From Nitrospira sp. (GTDB taxonomy: Bacteria > Nitrospirota > Nitrospiria > Nitrospirales > Nitrospiraceae): DNA of 64,000 nucleotides. Under the pieces are notes generated by a model. The model ran no database searches. It saw only the letters and a list, made by a program, of their open reading frames with translations, and was not told the origin of the DNA. Positions 44,315 through 56,200 of the stretch are shown here, piece by piece. Both the position numbers and the translations under genes were made by a program. The stretch is taken from the NCBI GenBank assembly GCA_029194665.1, contig JARFXO010000007.1, positions 62,001-126,000 of the forward strand, written 5' to 3'. Position 1 is the stretch's first letter. Every line of letters begins with the position of its first letter.

Positions 44315-45721
44315 ATGACCGTTCATGTGGATGAGTTGAAGAAGATGTTCCCGACAAAGCCGCACTCTGTGACGGAGGAAAGAGAACACAATCCATATCT
44401 CAAGCGACAGGCAGGGCGGGAGTCGAACGCCCGCAGTTACCCGAGGCGGCTCCCGTTGGCCCTCAGCAAGGCCAAGGGGATCTACGTGCAGGATACCGAC
44501 GGCCGCACGTACATTGATTGTCTCGCCGGCGCCGGTGCACTGACATTGGGGCACAACCACCCGGTTGTATTGGACGCCATCCAGCAATTGTTGCAGGAAG
44601 GCGTACCCTTCCAGACGCTGGATCTGACGACGCCGGTGAAAGACCGCTTCGTCGACGCGCTCTTCGGGGCACTGCCGAAAGCGTTCGCGGAAGAGGCGCG
44701 TATCCAGTTCTGCGGGCCGTCAGGAGCCGACGCGGTGGAGGCTGCCGTCAAACTGGTGAAGACAGCGACGGGGCGACGAACGATTCTGTCGTTTCATGGC
44801 GCCTATCATGGAATGACGCACGGCGGTTTGGCGCTGACCGGCCACTTGGGACCAAAAGCCGCCGTCAGCGGTCTGATGCCGGATGTTCAGTTCCTTCCGT
44901 ATCCCTACGATTATCGTTGTCCGTTCGGTGTCGGCGGCGAGGAAGGACACCGCCTCTCCAGCACCTATATCGAGCGGTTACTCGACGATCCGAACAGCGG
45001 TGTCGTGTCCCCGGCGGCTGTGATCTTGGAAGTGGTTCAGGGTGAGGGCGGTGTGATTCCTTCGCCTGATACCTGGCTCAGGGACATTCGGCGGATCACA
45101 AAAGATCGCAACATTCCACTGATCATCGATGAGATTCAGACCGGACTGGGACGGACCGGGTCGATGTTTGCATTCGAACGGGCCGGGATCATTCCCGACG
45201 CGTTGGTGCTGTCCAAGGCAATTGGAGGGGGGCTGCCGTTGAGCGTGGTGGTGTATGGAGCCGAGCTGGATCAGTGGCAGCCGGGAGCTCATGCCGGCAC
45301 CTTCCGCGGAAACCAGATGGCGATGGCTGCGGGTGCGGCAACTATCGAATTCGTCCGAACCCATCGTCTCGATCAGCATGCTCAGATCATGGGAGAGCGT
45401 CTCTTGTCGCATCTGCGCAATGCCCAGGCATCGTCGCACAGCTTCGGCGACGTACGAGGGCGTGGGTTGATGATCGGTGTTGAAATCGTCGATATCAACG
45501 CGCGCCCCGACGCCCGAGGAAGCTATCCTGCGGCTCCGGAACTCGCGAGAAAGATTCAATCTCAGGCCCTCAATCGCGGTCTGATCCTCGAACTGGGAGG
45601 ACGCAACGGCACGGTCGTGCGATTTCTATCACCGCTCATCGTCACAGCAGAAGAAGTGGATACGATTGCCCGCACTTTCTGCGAAGCAGTCCGCGCAGCG
45701 GAGCAAGATTCACGTTCATGA
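44315..45721 (+). CDS. Diaminobutyrate-2-oxoglutarate aminotransferase
   Basis: A 468-residue class III PLP enzyme. YIDCLAGAGALTLGHNHP, FCGPSGADAVEAAVKL, FHGAYHGMTHGGLALTG, IIDEIQTGLGRTGSMF and Lys301 in LVLSKAIGGGLPLS (Schiff base) fit the DABA aminotransferase family (DctB/PvdH/EctB-like). It makes L-2,4-diaminobutyrate from aspartate semialdehyde and glutamate. No ectoine genes follow, and two adenylation domains in this window read as Dab-type, so it supplies the synthetase. The stop overlaps the acylase start (ATGA). Confidence 0.9.
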   Translation: MTVHVDELKKMFPTKPHSVTEEREHNPYLKRQAGRESNARSYPRRLPLALSKAKGIYVQDTDGRTYIDCLAGAGALTLGHNHPVVLDAIQQLLQEGVPFQTLDLTTPVKDRFVDALFGALPKAFAEEARIQFCGPSGADAVEAAVKLVKTATGRRTILSFHGAYHGMTHGGLALTGHLGPKAAVSGLMPDVQFLPYPYDYRCPFGVGGEEGHRLSSTYIERLLDDPNSGVVSPAAVILEVVQGEGGVIPSPDTWLRDIRRITKDRNIPLIIDEIQTGLGRTGSMFAFERAGIIPDALVLSKAIGGGLPLSVVVYGAELDQWQPGAHAGTFRGNQMAMAAGAATIEFVRTHRLDQHAQIMGERLLSHLRNAQASSHSFGDVRGRGLMIGVEIVDINARPDARGSYPAAPELARKIQSQALNRGLILELGGRNGTVVRFLSPLIVTAEEVDTIARTFCEAVRAAEQDSRS

Positions 45722-48162
45722 AGCGCGTGGTTTTTCCATCGGTCCTCCTCGTCCTCGTTTTGGCGGGAGGCTTCGGCTACGCCGTGACGACGATTCGAGC
45801 CTCGTTGCCGATGTTGGACGGCAAATTGGACGTCACGAGCCTGCGCGAACCGGTCACGGTCACCTCGGATGCTTACGGTATTCCCACGATTGCGGCCCGT
45901 TCGCGAGAAGACGCGATCCGCGCGCTCGGTTACGTCACTGCGCGTGATCGTCTGTTTCAGATGGACTTGTTGCGGCGTACCGCTTCAGGGCGGCTGGCCG
46001 AGATTTTCGGCGAGGCGATGCGTCAAACCGATCTTAAGCAACGGACCTTTGGATTCAGCGGAACAGCCAAAGCCATTGCTGTGCAGCTGCCTCAAGATCA
46101 AAGAGCTGTCCTCGAAGCCTACACGGACGGAGTGAACGACTACCTGACTCAGATGCAGACGCCGCCGTTCGAGTTTGTCCTGCTCGGCTATGCACCGGAA
46201 CATTGGAAAGCAGAGGACAGTCTTCTGATCTTGCTGGAAATGTTCCATATGCTGAACGGGGCCGACGGGGAAGAGCGGATGAAAACGGTGATGAAGGAGG
46301 CGTTACCTTCCGAAGTCGTCGCGTTTCTCGTCCCGGAGACTGATCCTTATACGGACGCGTTGTTGAGCAGGAGGTCTAAAAGTTCTATGCGTCCGCCGAT
46401 TCCTGTACGGGCATTGAGGGCTCTCAGACGGCCTGTCGATCAGGTGCAGGCTCGGCGAACGGCCATGGTCCGTTTCGGCAGGAGTGGATTGGGTTCGAAC
46501 GGGTGGGCCGTCCATGGGGCCATGATGGCGGACGGCCGAGCCGTTCTCGCGAGCGACATGCACTTGGATATGGCGGTTCCCAATATCTGGTACCGTCTCC
46601 AGCTTCGATACGAACAGGTCGAGATCGCCGGTGTCATGGTGCCAGGTATTCCGGTCGTCGTTGCGGGCACGAACGGTTTTGTGGCGTGGGGTGTGACGAA
46701 TGTGGAGGGAGATTTTTTGGACCTTATACGACTGGAAATCAATCCAGCCGATTCAAACGAGTACAAGACTCCGGGAGGATGGAAACGGTTTACGAGTCGG
46801 CGCGAAATCATCAAGGTGAAGGAGGCTCCTCACTCTATGGTGGAGCTCAACGATACCATCTGGGGCCCTGTGTCACGGGATCCTCTATTGAAGGGGCCTG
46901 TGGCCGTTCGCTGGACCGCACTCGATCCGGAAGCGGTTGATCTCGGTCAGCTCGCTATGGATCGGGTCCGGTCGGTGAGCGAGGCCATAGCCGTGATGAA
47001 CCATGCCGGCGGTCCGCCAAGTAATGTCATTCTTGCCGACAGTAGCGGCCATATTGCTTGGACCTACACAGGCAGAATTCCCGTGCGTCGCGGATTTGAC
47101 GGGTCAGTCAGTGTTTCCTGGGCGGACGGCCGCTCCGATTGGAGAGGATATGTGTCTCCGGAGGCCTTACCCAGCATTGTCGATCCTCCGTCGGGGTTTG
47201 TCGTCAGCGCGAATCAACGCATGTTGGATGTCTCCTATCCCTACGTGGTCGGCCATTCTTTTGCCAATGGGTATCGCGCGTTCAGAATCTCGCAGAGACT
47301 GGCGTCCATGACAAAAATCAGGGAGCGGGATCTGTTTGACCTACAATTGGATTCGACCAGTCAATTCTATGAGTTCTACAGGCAACTTGCGCAAGATCTC
47401 CTAACGGACGGTGTGATTCAACGCAACCCGTCTTTAATGAACGCCCGGCATGCCTTCGCGGCCTGGAACGGGAAGGCGGACGCCGACAGCCGTGGCTTCG
47501 CGCTTGTACTCCGCTTTAGTGAACTGCTGTCACGCTCGGTGTTTGCTCCTTATTTGTCCTCTTGTCATGAGCGCGACGCGCAGTTCAGCTACGACGGCGA
47601 TTTGGACACTCCGTTACGTGAACTTTTGACGACGCAAATCCCGGAGCTGAATCCGGATCCAGGCCGTTTTTCCAGTTGGTCGGAATTTCTTCTGAACGTA
47701 GTCGAGCAAAGTGTCTGGGAATTGGAGGAGGAATATCCCTCTGTGTCACTGACCGAGCTCACTTGGGGACAACTGAATCGTGTAAGGATCGAGCATCCTC
47801 TCGCCGAGGCATTGCCAGGACTGGGGTACATCCTCAACATGCCGGATGAACCTGCGTCGGGATGCGGGCAGTGCATTCGGGTGATGCAGGATGGTCTCGG
47901 AGCGAGTCAAAGGCTCGTGGTATCCCCTGGCCATCAAGACGAGGGCATTCTCCATATGCCCGGTGGACAGTCCGGACATCCGCTCTCACCACACTATCGG
48001 GATCAGCAACGTTACTGGAGTGAAGGGCTGCCGCTACCGTTTTTGGCCGGGACGCCGGTCCATACGCTAACGCTGGTTCCTCGTTCACGTACCACACAGA
48101 TGGCCGCTGTACAGAAACCGATATCCGCCGAACGTCAATTACACCAGGAGGAGGACCGATGA
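45718..48162 (+). CDS. Penicillin-acylase family N-terminal nucleophile hydrolase (PvdQ-like role)
   Basis: An 814-residue protein from the ATG overlapping the aminotransferase. An N-terminal hydrophobic segment ([18 protein letters not shown]) is a signal or anchor, so it acts in the periplasm. The alpha-chain part has [17 protein letters not shown] and [13 protein letters not shown]. The new N-terminus after self-cleavage would be Ser260 in GSNGWAV, the family nucleophile. [19 protein letters not shown] follows. In pyoverdine biosynthesis PvdQ removes the fatty acid after export. A FAAL-primed peptide and a PvdE-like exporter here suggest the same logic, but other amides could be the target. 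Confidence 0.85.
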   Translation: MKRVVFPSVLLVLVLAGGFGYAVTTIRASLPMLDGKLDVTSLREPVTVTSDAYGIPTIAARSREDAIRALGYVTARDRLFQMDLLRRTASGRLAEIFGEAMRQTDLKQRTFGFSGTAKAIAVQLPQDQRAVLEAYTDGVNDYLTQMQTPPFEFVLLGYAPEHWKAEDSLLILLEMFHMLNGADGEERMKTVMKEALPSEVVAFLVPETDPYTDALLSRRSKSSMRPPIPVRALRALRRPVDQVQARRTAMVRFGRSGLGSNGWAVHGAMMADGRAVLASDMHLDMAVPNIWYRLQLRYEQVEIAGVMVPGIPVVVAGTNGFVAWGVTNVEGDFLDLIRLEINPADSNEYKTPGGWKRFTSRREIIKVKEAPHSMVELNDTIWGPVSRDPLLKGPVAVRWTALDPEAVDLGQLAMDRVRSVSEAIAVMNHAGGPPSNVILADSSGHIAWTYTGRIPVRRGFDGSVSVSWADGRSDWRGYVSPEALPSIVDPPSGFVVSANQRMLDVSYPYVVGHSFANGYRAFRISQRLASMTKIRERDLFDLQLDSTSQFYEFYRQLAQDLLTDGVIQRNPSLMNARHAFAAWNGKADADSRGFALVLRFSELLSRSVFAPYLSSCHERDAQFSYDGDLDTPLRELLTTQIPELNPDPGRFSSWSEFLLNVVEQSVWELEEEYPSVSLTELTWGQLNRVRIEHPLAEALPGLGYILNMPDEPASGCGQCIRVMQDGLGASQRLVVSPGHQDEGILHMPGGQSGHPLSPHYRDQQRYWSEGLPLPFLAGTPVHTLTLVPRSRTTQMAAVQKPISAERQLHQEEDR

Positions 48163-48401
48163 ACAGCGAAGAACGCGAAGACACGACCATTTACAAGGTA
48201 GTGGTGAATCATGAAGAGCAATACTCGATCTGGCCATCCTATCGCGAGAATCCGCTGGGCTGGAGAGACGAGGGGAAAACCGGGCTCAAGGCCGAATGTC
48301 TCGCCCATATCGCGGAAGTATGGACCGATATGCGTCCGTTGAGTTTGAGGAAATGGATGGACGAACAGCCCAAGGCGGAAAAATCGACATCCTCATGCTG
48401 A
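48159..48401 (+). CDS. mbtH: MbtH-like protein
   Basis: An 80-residue protein, ATGA-overlapping with the acylase. [40 protein letters not shown] and [16 protein letters not shown] contain the invariant tryptophans of MbtH proteins. MbtH binds adenylation domains and is often needed for their folding and activity. It likely serves the synthetases of this cluster. The thioesterase start overlaps its stop. Confidence 0.95.
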   Translation: MNSEEREDTTIYKVVVNHEEQYSIWPSYRENPLGWRDEGKTGLKAECLAHIAEVWTDMRPLSLRKWMDEQPKAEKSTSSC

Positions 48402-49162
48402 CCGTCTCACGCGTATCTCCATGGATCGTCACCCCTCGGCCCGTCAGCTCGGGAACGCGTTTAATTTGTTTCCCGTATGCAGGCGCGGGAGCCTCTGTCT
48501 TCCGAGGCTGGGCCGACAGTGAGTTCTTGGCGGATATCGAAGTCTGTGCCGTTCAGCTTCCTGGACGGGAGGCCAGGATCACCGAGTCGTCTGTCGGTGA
48601 TTTGCGTCAGCTGGTGTCTCTGTTGCGCGAAGCCTTGAAACCCTACATGGATCGACCCTGTGCATTTTTTGGTCACAGTATCGGCGCGTTGGTAAGCTTT
48701 GAATTAGCCCGTGAGTTACGCCGGAGCGATGGAATCGAGCCAAGTCATCTGTTCGTATCCGGCGGTCCTGCCCCGCATCTTCCCTGTTCGGAGAGGATGT
48801 GTGACCTGTCGGAGGATGAATTTCTTGAGCGGCTGCATCGGTTCAACGGCACGCCGCCCGAGGTCCTGAACCACCCGGAACTGATGCACATGATGCTTCC
48901 AGTGCTTCGGGCAGATTTCTCGCTCCGTGACCTGTATGTGTACCGAGAAGAGCCTCCGTTGAGCTGTCCCATCACTACATTCGGGGGGATGAGCGATACA
49001 CATGTGGATAGTCTGATGTTGCGGGCTTGGCAGCAACATACTCGCGAACGATTTCAATTGTGGCTGTTTCAAGGAGATCATTTCTTCATGCGGAGCGCGC
49101 AGGGACCACTGCTGGAGGTGCTCTCTACGGCGTTATCCCCATATCGAGAGGTTGCGCGATGA
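48395..49162 (+). CDS. Type II thioesterase (GrsT-like)
   Basis: A 255-residue alpha/beta hydrolase. The ATG at 48395 overlaps the mbtH stop; a longer frame runs through mbtH in another register. [19 protein letters not shown] at the N-terminus, [13 protein letters not shown], Ser95 in [18 protein letters not shown] and the histidine in FQGDHFFM are typical of external thioesterases that clear misprimed carrier proteins. No integrated releasing thioesterase is seen in the window; the assembly line continues beyond it, so final release is not visible here. Confidence 0.92.
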   Translation: MLTVSRVSPWIVTPRPVSSGTRLICFPYAGAGASVFRGWADSEFLADIEVCAVQLPGREARITESSVGDLRQLVSLLREALKPYMDRPCAFFGHSIGALVSFELARELRRSDGIEPSHLFVSGGPAPHLPCSERMCDLSEDEFLERLHRFNGTPPEVLNHPELMHMMLPVLRADFSLRDLYVYREEPPLSCPITTFGGMSDTHVDSLMLRAWQQHTRERFQLWLFQGDHFFMRSAQGPLLEVLSTALSPYREVAR

Positions 49163-49219
49163 CGATGACGGTCGTAGTCACGGAACGATTCGTCGCAACG
49201 ACGCATGTGGAGGAGCATC

Positions 49220-50245
49220 ATGCACGCTCATCACAATAATATTTCGCCGATACCCGTCGAGGAAACATGTGGAGAGGCAGTCGCTCAGCTGTCTTGCCGG
49301 GTGAGTTCCTTGGCCTCGAACACCCTTCTTCCTGTCGTGGTCAGTCCCACGGAAAATCGTTCGTTGGCTGAATACCGAGACGTTATTGAACAGACGGTGA
49401 GCACATATCTGTCGACCGTGGGAGGCCTGCTGTTCAGGGGGTTTCCTATAGAATCGGCGGCTGACTTCGAAGCGTTGGTCAAGACGATTTCGCCTGACCT
49501 GGCTTCCTACGAGTTTGGATCAACACCCCGGTCGAAGGTCCACAATCAGATTTATACCTCGACGGAATATCCTCCACATCAGCACATCCCCCTGCACAAC
49601 GAACAAGCCTATACCACCGAATGGCCGATGAAAATCTGGTTTTATTGCGCGCAGGCGTCGCCGGAAGGCGGCTACACGCCGATCGCGGACAGCCGCGAGG
49701 TGTATCGGCACATTCCGGTCCGCATCAGAGAGCGGTTCATCGAGAAGGGTGTGATGTATGTACGCAACTACGGGAACGGACTGGACGTGCCCTGGACCAA
49801 AGTGTTCAACACCGTGGACCGTCGAGTCGTGGAACGGTTCTGCCGTGCGGCTGGGATCGCCTATGAATGGAAACCGGACGGAGAACTCCGCACGCGTCAG
49901 GTCTGCCAGGCCGTCGCCGTCCATCCCCGCACCAACGAAACGGTGTGGTTCAACCAAGCGCATCTGTTCCATGTCTCGAATTTGGAGCCAGCCGTCCGCG
50001 AGGCGCTGCTGTCCGTCGTCAGTGAGGCGGATCTGCCTCGGCAGGCCTGTTACGGAGACGGAACCGCGATCGAGGAGGCTGTATTGGACGAGATCCGGGA
50101 CGCCTATCACTGCCGTGCCGTCCAGTTCCCATGGCAGGAAGGCGATGTATTGATGCTGGACAACATGCTGGCGGCGCATGGACGCACGCCGTTCAAGGGA
50201 CCGAGAAAAGTTCTGGTGGCGATGGCTGAGTCGAGCAAGAGTTGA
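49220..50245 (+). CDS. SyrP-like Fe(II)/2-oxoglutarate-dependent hydroxylase
   Basis: A 341-residue TauD/TfdA-type protein. I use the ATG at 49220, which has GGAGGAG upstream, over the GTG at 49205. The iron site is likely His-x-Glu in PLHNEQAY, with the distal His in LAAHGRTPF; GGLLFRGFPI and KIWFYCAQASPEGGYTPIAD match SyrP. SyrP hydroxylates the beta carbon of carrier-bound aspartate. Stand-alone relatives make beta-hydroxyaspartate, an iron ligand, in lipopeptide siderophores such as delftibactin and cupriachelin. None of the four adenylation domains here reads as Asp-type, so its substrate may be loaded downstream or be another residue. Confidence 0.88.
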   Translation: MHAHHNNISPIPVEETCGEAVAQLSCRVSSLASNTLLPVVVSPTENRSLAEYRDVIEQTVSTYLSTVGGLLFRGFPIESAADFEALVKTISPDLASYEFGSTPRSKVHNQIYTSTEYPPHQHIPLHNEQAYTTEWPMKIWFYCAQASPEGGYTPIADSREVYRHIPVRIRERFIEKGVMYVRNYGNGLDVPWTKVFNTVDRRVVERFCRAAGIAYEWKPDGELRTRQVCQAVAVHPRTNETVWFNQAHLFHVSNLEPAVREALLSVVSEADLPRQACYGDGTAIEEAVLDEIRDAYHCRAVQFPWQEGDVLMLDNMLAAHGRTPFKGPRKVLVAMAESSKS

Positions 50246-50247
50246 CG

Positions 50248-53200
50248 ATGAGATCGACACGTTCCCACGCACTGATCACCCGCGCAACGGCGCCGGCCGA
50301 ACCTCACTCGAATGAGGACGTCTTTCCCGCGAGTTTCGCGCAGCAGCGATTGTGGTTTCTTTCCCAGCTGGAACCGGACAGCGCCGCGTACAATACGGCG
50401 CTGGCGGTACGGTTGCGAGGCCCACTCAACCGAACGGCACTGGCGCAGAGTCTTGACGAAATCATCCAGCGGCATGAAATTCTGCGCACGACTTTCGATG
50501 AGGTGGACGGGGAGTTGGTTCAAGTTATCGCCGAGGATCGCGCGATAGATCTGTCGGTGGTGGATTTCAGCCTCGAGTCGCCGACTGAACGCGAAGTTTC
50601 GGCAGCCGCAGCGGCGCGGGCGGAAGCGCATCGTTCCTTCGATCTTCGCACCGGACCCTTGATGCGGGTGCGTCTGCTCAAACTGGGACCACAGGACCAT
50701 ATGTTGGTCCTGACGCTGCACCATATCGTCTGCGACGGGTGGTCGTCGCAGATTCTCGCGCGAGAATTCGTGGCCCTCTACGAGGCATTTGATTCGGGCC
50801 TGCCGTCACCGCTACCTCCCTTACCGATTCAATACGCTGATTACGCGGTCTGGCAGCGCGGGTGGCTGCAAGGACCGGTGATCGAGGACCGGCTGGCCTA
50901 CTGGAAAGAGAAGTTGAAAGGCAGCCTGCCGGTTCTCGACTTGCCGAGAGACCATCCGCGCCCAGCCGTGCAGAGCGACCGGGGCGCACGCTTTTCTTTT
51001 TCTGTATCGCGTGTTCTGACCGATCGGCTGCACGCGCTGAGCCGCAAACAGGGCGTGACGCTCTTCATGACGCTTGCCGCGGCCTTCCAGTTGTTGCTGA
51101 TGCGGTACAGCGGCCTCGACGATTTTTGCCTCGGCACGCCGGTGGCAAACCGGCCGAAACGGGAGACTGAGTCGTTGATCGGCTTTTTCGCCAACACGCT
51201 CGTCCTGAGGGCGGATCTTTCGGGCAATCCGCCGTTCGTCGATCTGTTGGTGCGTGTACAGGAAACGGTTCTCGGTGCGCAGGCTCATCAAGACTTGCCG
51301 TTTGAGCAACTGGTGGACGCACTGCGGCCGGCCCGTGCGCTCAGTCATACGCCGCTGTTCCAGGTGATGTTTGCGCTGCAGACTTCGCTGGCCAAGACGC
51401 TGGCGATCACGTCGTTGGACGTCAGCGCGATGGAGTTGGATGCCGGAGGCGCCAAGTTCGATCTGTCGCTTGATATGACGGAGGACAAGACCGGACTGGA
51501 TTGCGCGTTCGAGTACAACCAGGATCTGTTCGATCAGGAGACCGTAGCCAGGATGGCGGCTCACCTGCAGCAACTTCTGGACAGTATCGTCGATCATCCG
51601 CAGGCTCGTCTCAGTGAACTCACGATGCTTTCGACGGCAGAGCGTCGGAAGATTCTGATCGATTGGAACGACACGTCGGTCCCAGGTTTTGAGGACGGTC
51701 AGATCGTCCGTCTGTTTGAAGCGCAGGCGGCGCGATCGCCGGAGGCCGTGGCCGTTACTTGCGACAAGGAAACACTCAGCTATCGGGATTTGAACGATCG
51801 CGCTGATCGGATTGCCCGCGCACTTTCGATTGCCGGTGTCGGCTGCGAGACCGTCGTCGCCGTGCTCGGCGAACGTGGCATCGACTATGTGGCTATGATG
51901 GTGGCTCTGTGGAAGTGCGGAGGGGTCTACCTGCCGCTCGATCCCGGACATCCGCCCCCACGAGGGATATCCATTCTCGAAGCGAGCAGGGCTTCGATGG
52001 TGTTGACGACGGAGGCATGGGTACCCAGAGCACATGACATGATCGCTCAGATGCCACAGGACGCGCGGCCTGCGGTGCTCACAGTCGAGGCCTGTCTCTC
52101 AGAAGAGCCGGTTCTGTTTAGGGAGCGAGCCACGTGGCCGCCTGCGAGGTTGGCCTACGTGATCTATACGAGTGGCTCAACCGGTGTTCCGAAGGGAGCG
52201 ATGGTGACCGACCTGGGGCTGCTCAATCATCTTCGGAGCAAGATTTCTATGCTCCGGCTTGGACCGACCGATATCATCGCACAAACCGCCTCCCAGGGAT
52301 TCGATATCTCCGTCTGGCAGCTCACGGCTTCGCTCCTCTGCGGCGCCCGTACACTCATCGTGCCCGACGAAGTAGCCCGCGATCCCGAGCAGTTGCTTCA
52401 CCATGTGGGTACGCAGGAAGTGACCGTCCTCGAAACAGTCCCGGCTTTGCTGGAAGGCATGCTCGATAAAGCCGCTGCGGCCGGAGCTGAAGCACCGACA
52501 TTAGCCCGACTGCGATGGCTGGTGCCTACGGGCGAAGCTCTGCCGCCTGCCCTAATCAACCGGTGGTTCGAGCAATACCCGCATGTGCCGTTGATCAACG
52601 CCTATGGACCGGCCGAATGCGCCGATGATGTTGCCATGGCGACGATCACAACTCCGCCGGACGAAACGTACGCTCATGCTCCGATCGGCAAGCCCATCGC
52701 CAACCTTCGTGGCTATGTCGTGGACAGCTGGCTGGAACCGGTGCCGATTGGTGCCGCGGGTGAACTATGCGTAGCGGGAGCCGGTGTCGGCCGCGGCTAT
52801 CTCCGCGATCCGGCCAGGACAGCCGAAGCCTTCGTGCCGGATCCCTTCTCCGATGAATCGGGCGCGCGGCTCTATCGGAGCGGCGATCGCGTCCGGCATC
52901 GTCCGGACGGGACGATGGAGTTTCTCGGGCGACGGGATCATCAAGTCAAAATCCGTGGTGTGCGCATTGAATTGAGTGAAATCGAAGTGCGCCTGCAGGC
53001 CCATCCGGACGTTCGCGAAGCCACGGCCATCGTGCGTCAGGACCGTCCGGGACAACAACGATTAACGGCCTATGTGGCGCCTTATGACGGTGGGTCATGC
53101 GACTCCGATGTCTTGATCCGACTGCTACGCGAGCAATTGCCGGAGTCGATGGTCCCCTCTGTGATCGTGACGCTCAAGGCGTTGCCCCGCAACGACAACG

Positions 53201-56200
53201 GCAAGATCGACCGACAGGCCTTGCCCGAGCCGGACCATGTGGCGGCAAGGGAATGGACAGCGCCCCGCACCCCGACTGAAGCGCGGTTGGCGGCGGTCTG
53301 GGCCGAGGTGCTGGGGTTGGAACGTGTCGGTGTTCACGACAATTTCTTCGAGTTGGGCGGGGATTCGATTCTCAGTCTACAAGTGATCTCGCGTGCCAAG
53401 ACGCAAGGCCTGCCGCTCCTACCGCGACATCTCTTCCAGCATCAGACGATCGCCGAACTGGCGGAGGCCGCAGGCGGAAGGACTGAAGCAGTCGATTCGA
53501 GGCCAAGGCACGAGGTACGGGCTCAGCGACCGACTGATCCAGCCCTGCTCGAAGCGGTGCGGCGATTGTATCCCACGACCGAAGATGTCTATCCGCTCAC
53601 TCCCTTGCAGCAGGGACTGCTCTTTCACAGTCTGTACGAACCGCAGTCCGGCGTCTACATCGAGCAGCTGAGTTGCCTCCTCCGAGGTAATCTGGACCAT
53701 GTTGCATTCCTCGATGCATGGCGGATGGTGATCGCGCGTTCGACACCGCTCCGCACCGCGTTCGTATGGCAGGAACTTGACAGGCCCGTGCAGGTTGTGT
53801 TGCCGGGCGAGGCCCCGCCCATCATCGAGCTCGATTGGCGCGATGCATCCGAATCACACCAGAGAGAACGATTGCGGGAATTTCTGTGGAACGATCGGCT
53901 GAGGGACTTCGACTTGGCAAGGCCGCCGCTGATGCGCCTCGCCTTGATCCGTGTTGCAGATGACGCGCGCTATCTCATCTGGACGCATCATCATATCGTG
54001 CTCGACGGCTGGTGCCTTCCCATTATTATGGGTGATCTGTTCGCGTACTATGCGTTCTTGAAAGGCGGCTCGGACCCGGGCAAGCCGCAGTCGCAACCGT
54101 ATCGAAACTATGTCGAATGGATTGCATCTCAGGATCAGACGGCGGCGGAACGGTACTGGCGCAAGATCCTGGCGGGCATCACGTCGACCACATCCCTTCC
54201 GACGGATCGCTCGCCGGACGGCACGCAGTCGGATGCCGGCTACGGCATGCATCGATTGACGATCTCAGCCGCCAGGACATCGGCCCTTCAGGAGTATGCC
54301 TCCAGAGAATGCATCACGGTCAATACGCTGGTACAGGGAGCCTGGGCGCTGTTACTAGGCCGTTACTGTGGTGAGGAAGACGTGCTGTTCGGCACGACGG
54401 TGTCGGGACGCTCTGCGGATGTCCCGGAGATCGAGACGATGCTCGGGCTCTTCATCAACACGTTGCCGCTCCGAGTCACCCTGTCGCCGGACGCCGTTCT
54501 GCGGGGTTGGCTGCGCGGATTACTGCAGCAGAACGCCGAGTTGCGCCAATACGAGCACACCCCCCTCGCGCAGATCCAGAGCTGGAGTCAGATGCCGCGC
54601 GGCAGTCAGCTGTTCGACAGCCTCCTGGTCTTCGACAACCATCCGATCGACAGAACTCTGGATGACGGAGGTGCCGGTTTGACCGCTCACGATGTCTATC
54701 TGGAAGGCCAGACCAATTATCCGTTGACCGTCAACGTCGTGCCGGGCGAATCGCTCTGTTTTCTCCTGTCCTATCAAAAGAAGCGGTTCTCTCCTGAACG
54801 AGTACAACGCATAGCAAAGCATCTGGACATGGTGCTGAACCAGTTGGTCGCGCGGCCGGACACGCGCCTGTCGGCGATCGGGGTGCTGGGAATCGGGGAG
54901 CGGCGGCAGTTGGTGGACGACTGGAACGCAACGAAGCGGAGTTATTCGAGCACGACGGTACCGAAGCTGATCTATGAGCAGGTACAAGGCACACCGCACG
55001 CCGTGGCGGTGCGGCTGGACAACCAGACGCTGAGTTATGGAGAGTTGTGGCGCCGAAGCGCGGCTGTGGCAACCGAGGTACGGCGGCAGGGTGTCGGTCC
55101 CGATGTGTTGGTGGGAATCTGTGCCGAGCGGTCGCTGGAATTGGTCATCGGCCTTCTGGGAATTTTGCAGGCAGGCGGAGCCTACGTGCCGATCGACCCG
55201 AGTTATCCTGCCGATCGAATCGCCTACATGCTGGCCGATGCGGCGCCGGTGGTGTTGCTGACGCAGCCAGCTCTGCGGGAGCAGCTGCCGCTGTTCGCAG
55301 GCCTGTGTCTCGAACTCTCTGCTGCTGCGCCGGAAGAATTTGAAACGGCGTATCTTCCGCCGACGCCGGTGAGGCCGGAACATCTGGCCTACACGATCTA
55401 TACATCCGGCTCCACCGGGCGTCCCAAAGGAGCGGGCAACACGCATGGAGGATTACTCAATCGGTTGCAGTGGATGCAGGAATATTTCGGTCTGACACCG
55501 GCCGACCGTGTGTTGCAGAAGACACCGTTCAGCTTCGACGTGTCGGTGTGGGAATTTCTTTGGCCCTTGATGACCGGAGCGGAGTTAGTGCTGGCTCTGC
55601 CGGATGAACACAAGGACGGACTGCGGCTCAAAGAGAGGATCCTCAAACAGAAGATCACGACGATGCACTTCGTCCCGCCGATGTTGCAGGCGTTTCTGGA
55701 AACGCCTGGGGTGGAGGCCTGTGCCGGAACGTTGAGGCGAGTGGTCTGCAGCGGTGAAGCGCTGAGTGAGGCGGTACAGAGGCAGTGCTGGGCGCGATTG
55801 CCGGGGGTGGAACTGCACAATCTCTATGGCCCGACGGAAGCGGCGATCGATGTGACGGTATGGTCGTGTGATCCGACCGCTCCCGCCGATCCAGTCCCGA
55901 TCGGGCGGCCGATCGCCAACACCCAAATCTATATATTGGATCATCGAGGGGAACCCGTCCCGATCGGCATCCCGGGTGAAGTGCATATCGGCGGTGTGAA
56001 TGTGGCACGTGGCTATCACCGGCGAGCGGCGCAGACGGCGGAGCGGTTCGTGCCGGATGCATTCAGCGCAGAGCCGGGTCGACGGTTGTACCGGACGGGT
56101 GATCTTGCGCGGCACCGGCCGGATGGCGCGATCGAGTATCTGGGCCGGCTGGACCATCAGGTAAAGATCCGAGGAGTACGAATCGAACTGGGCGAGGTCG

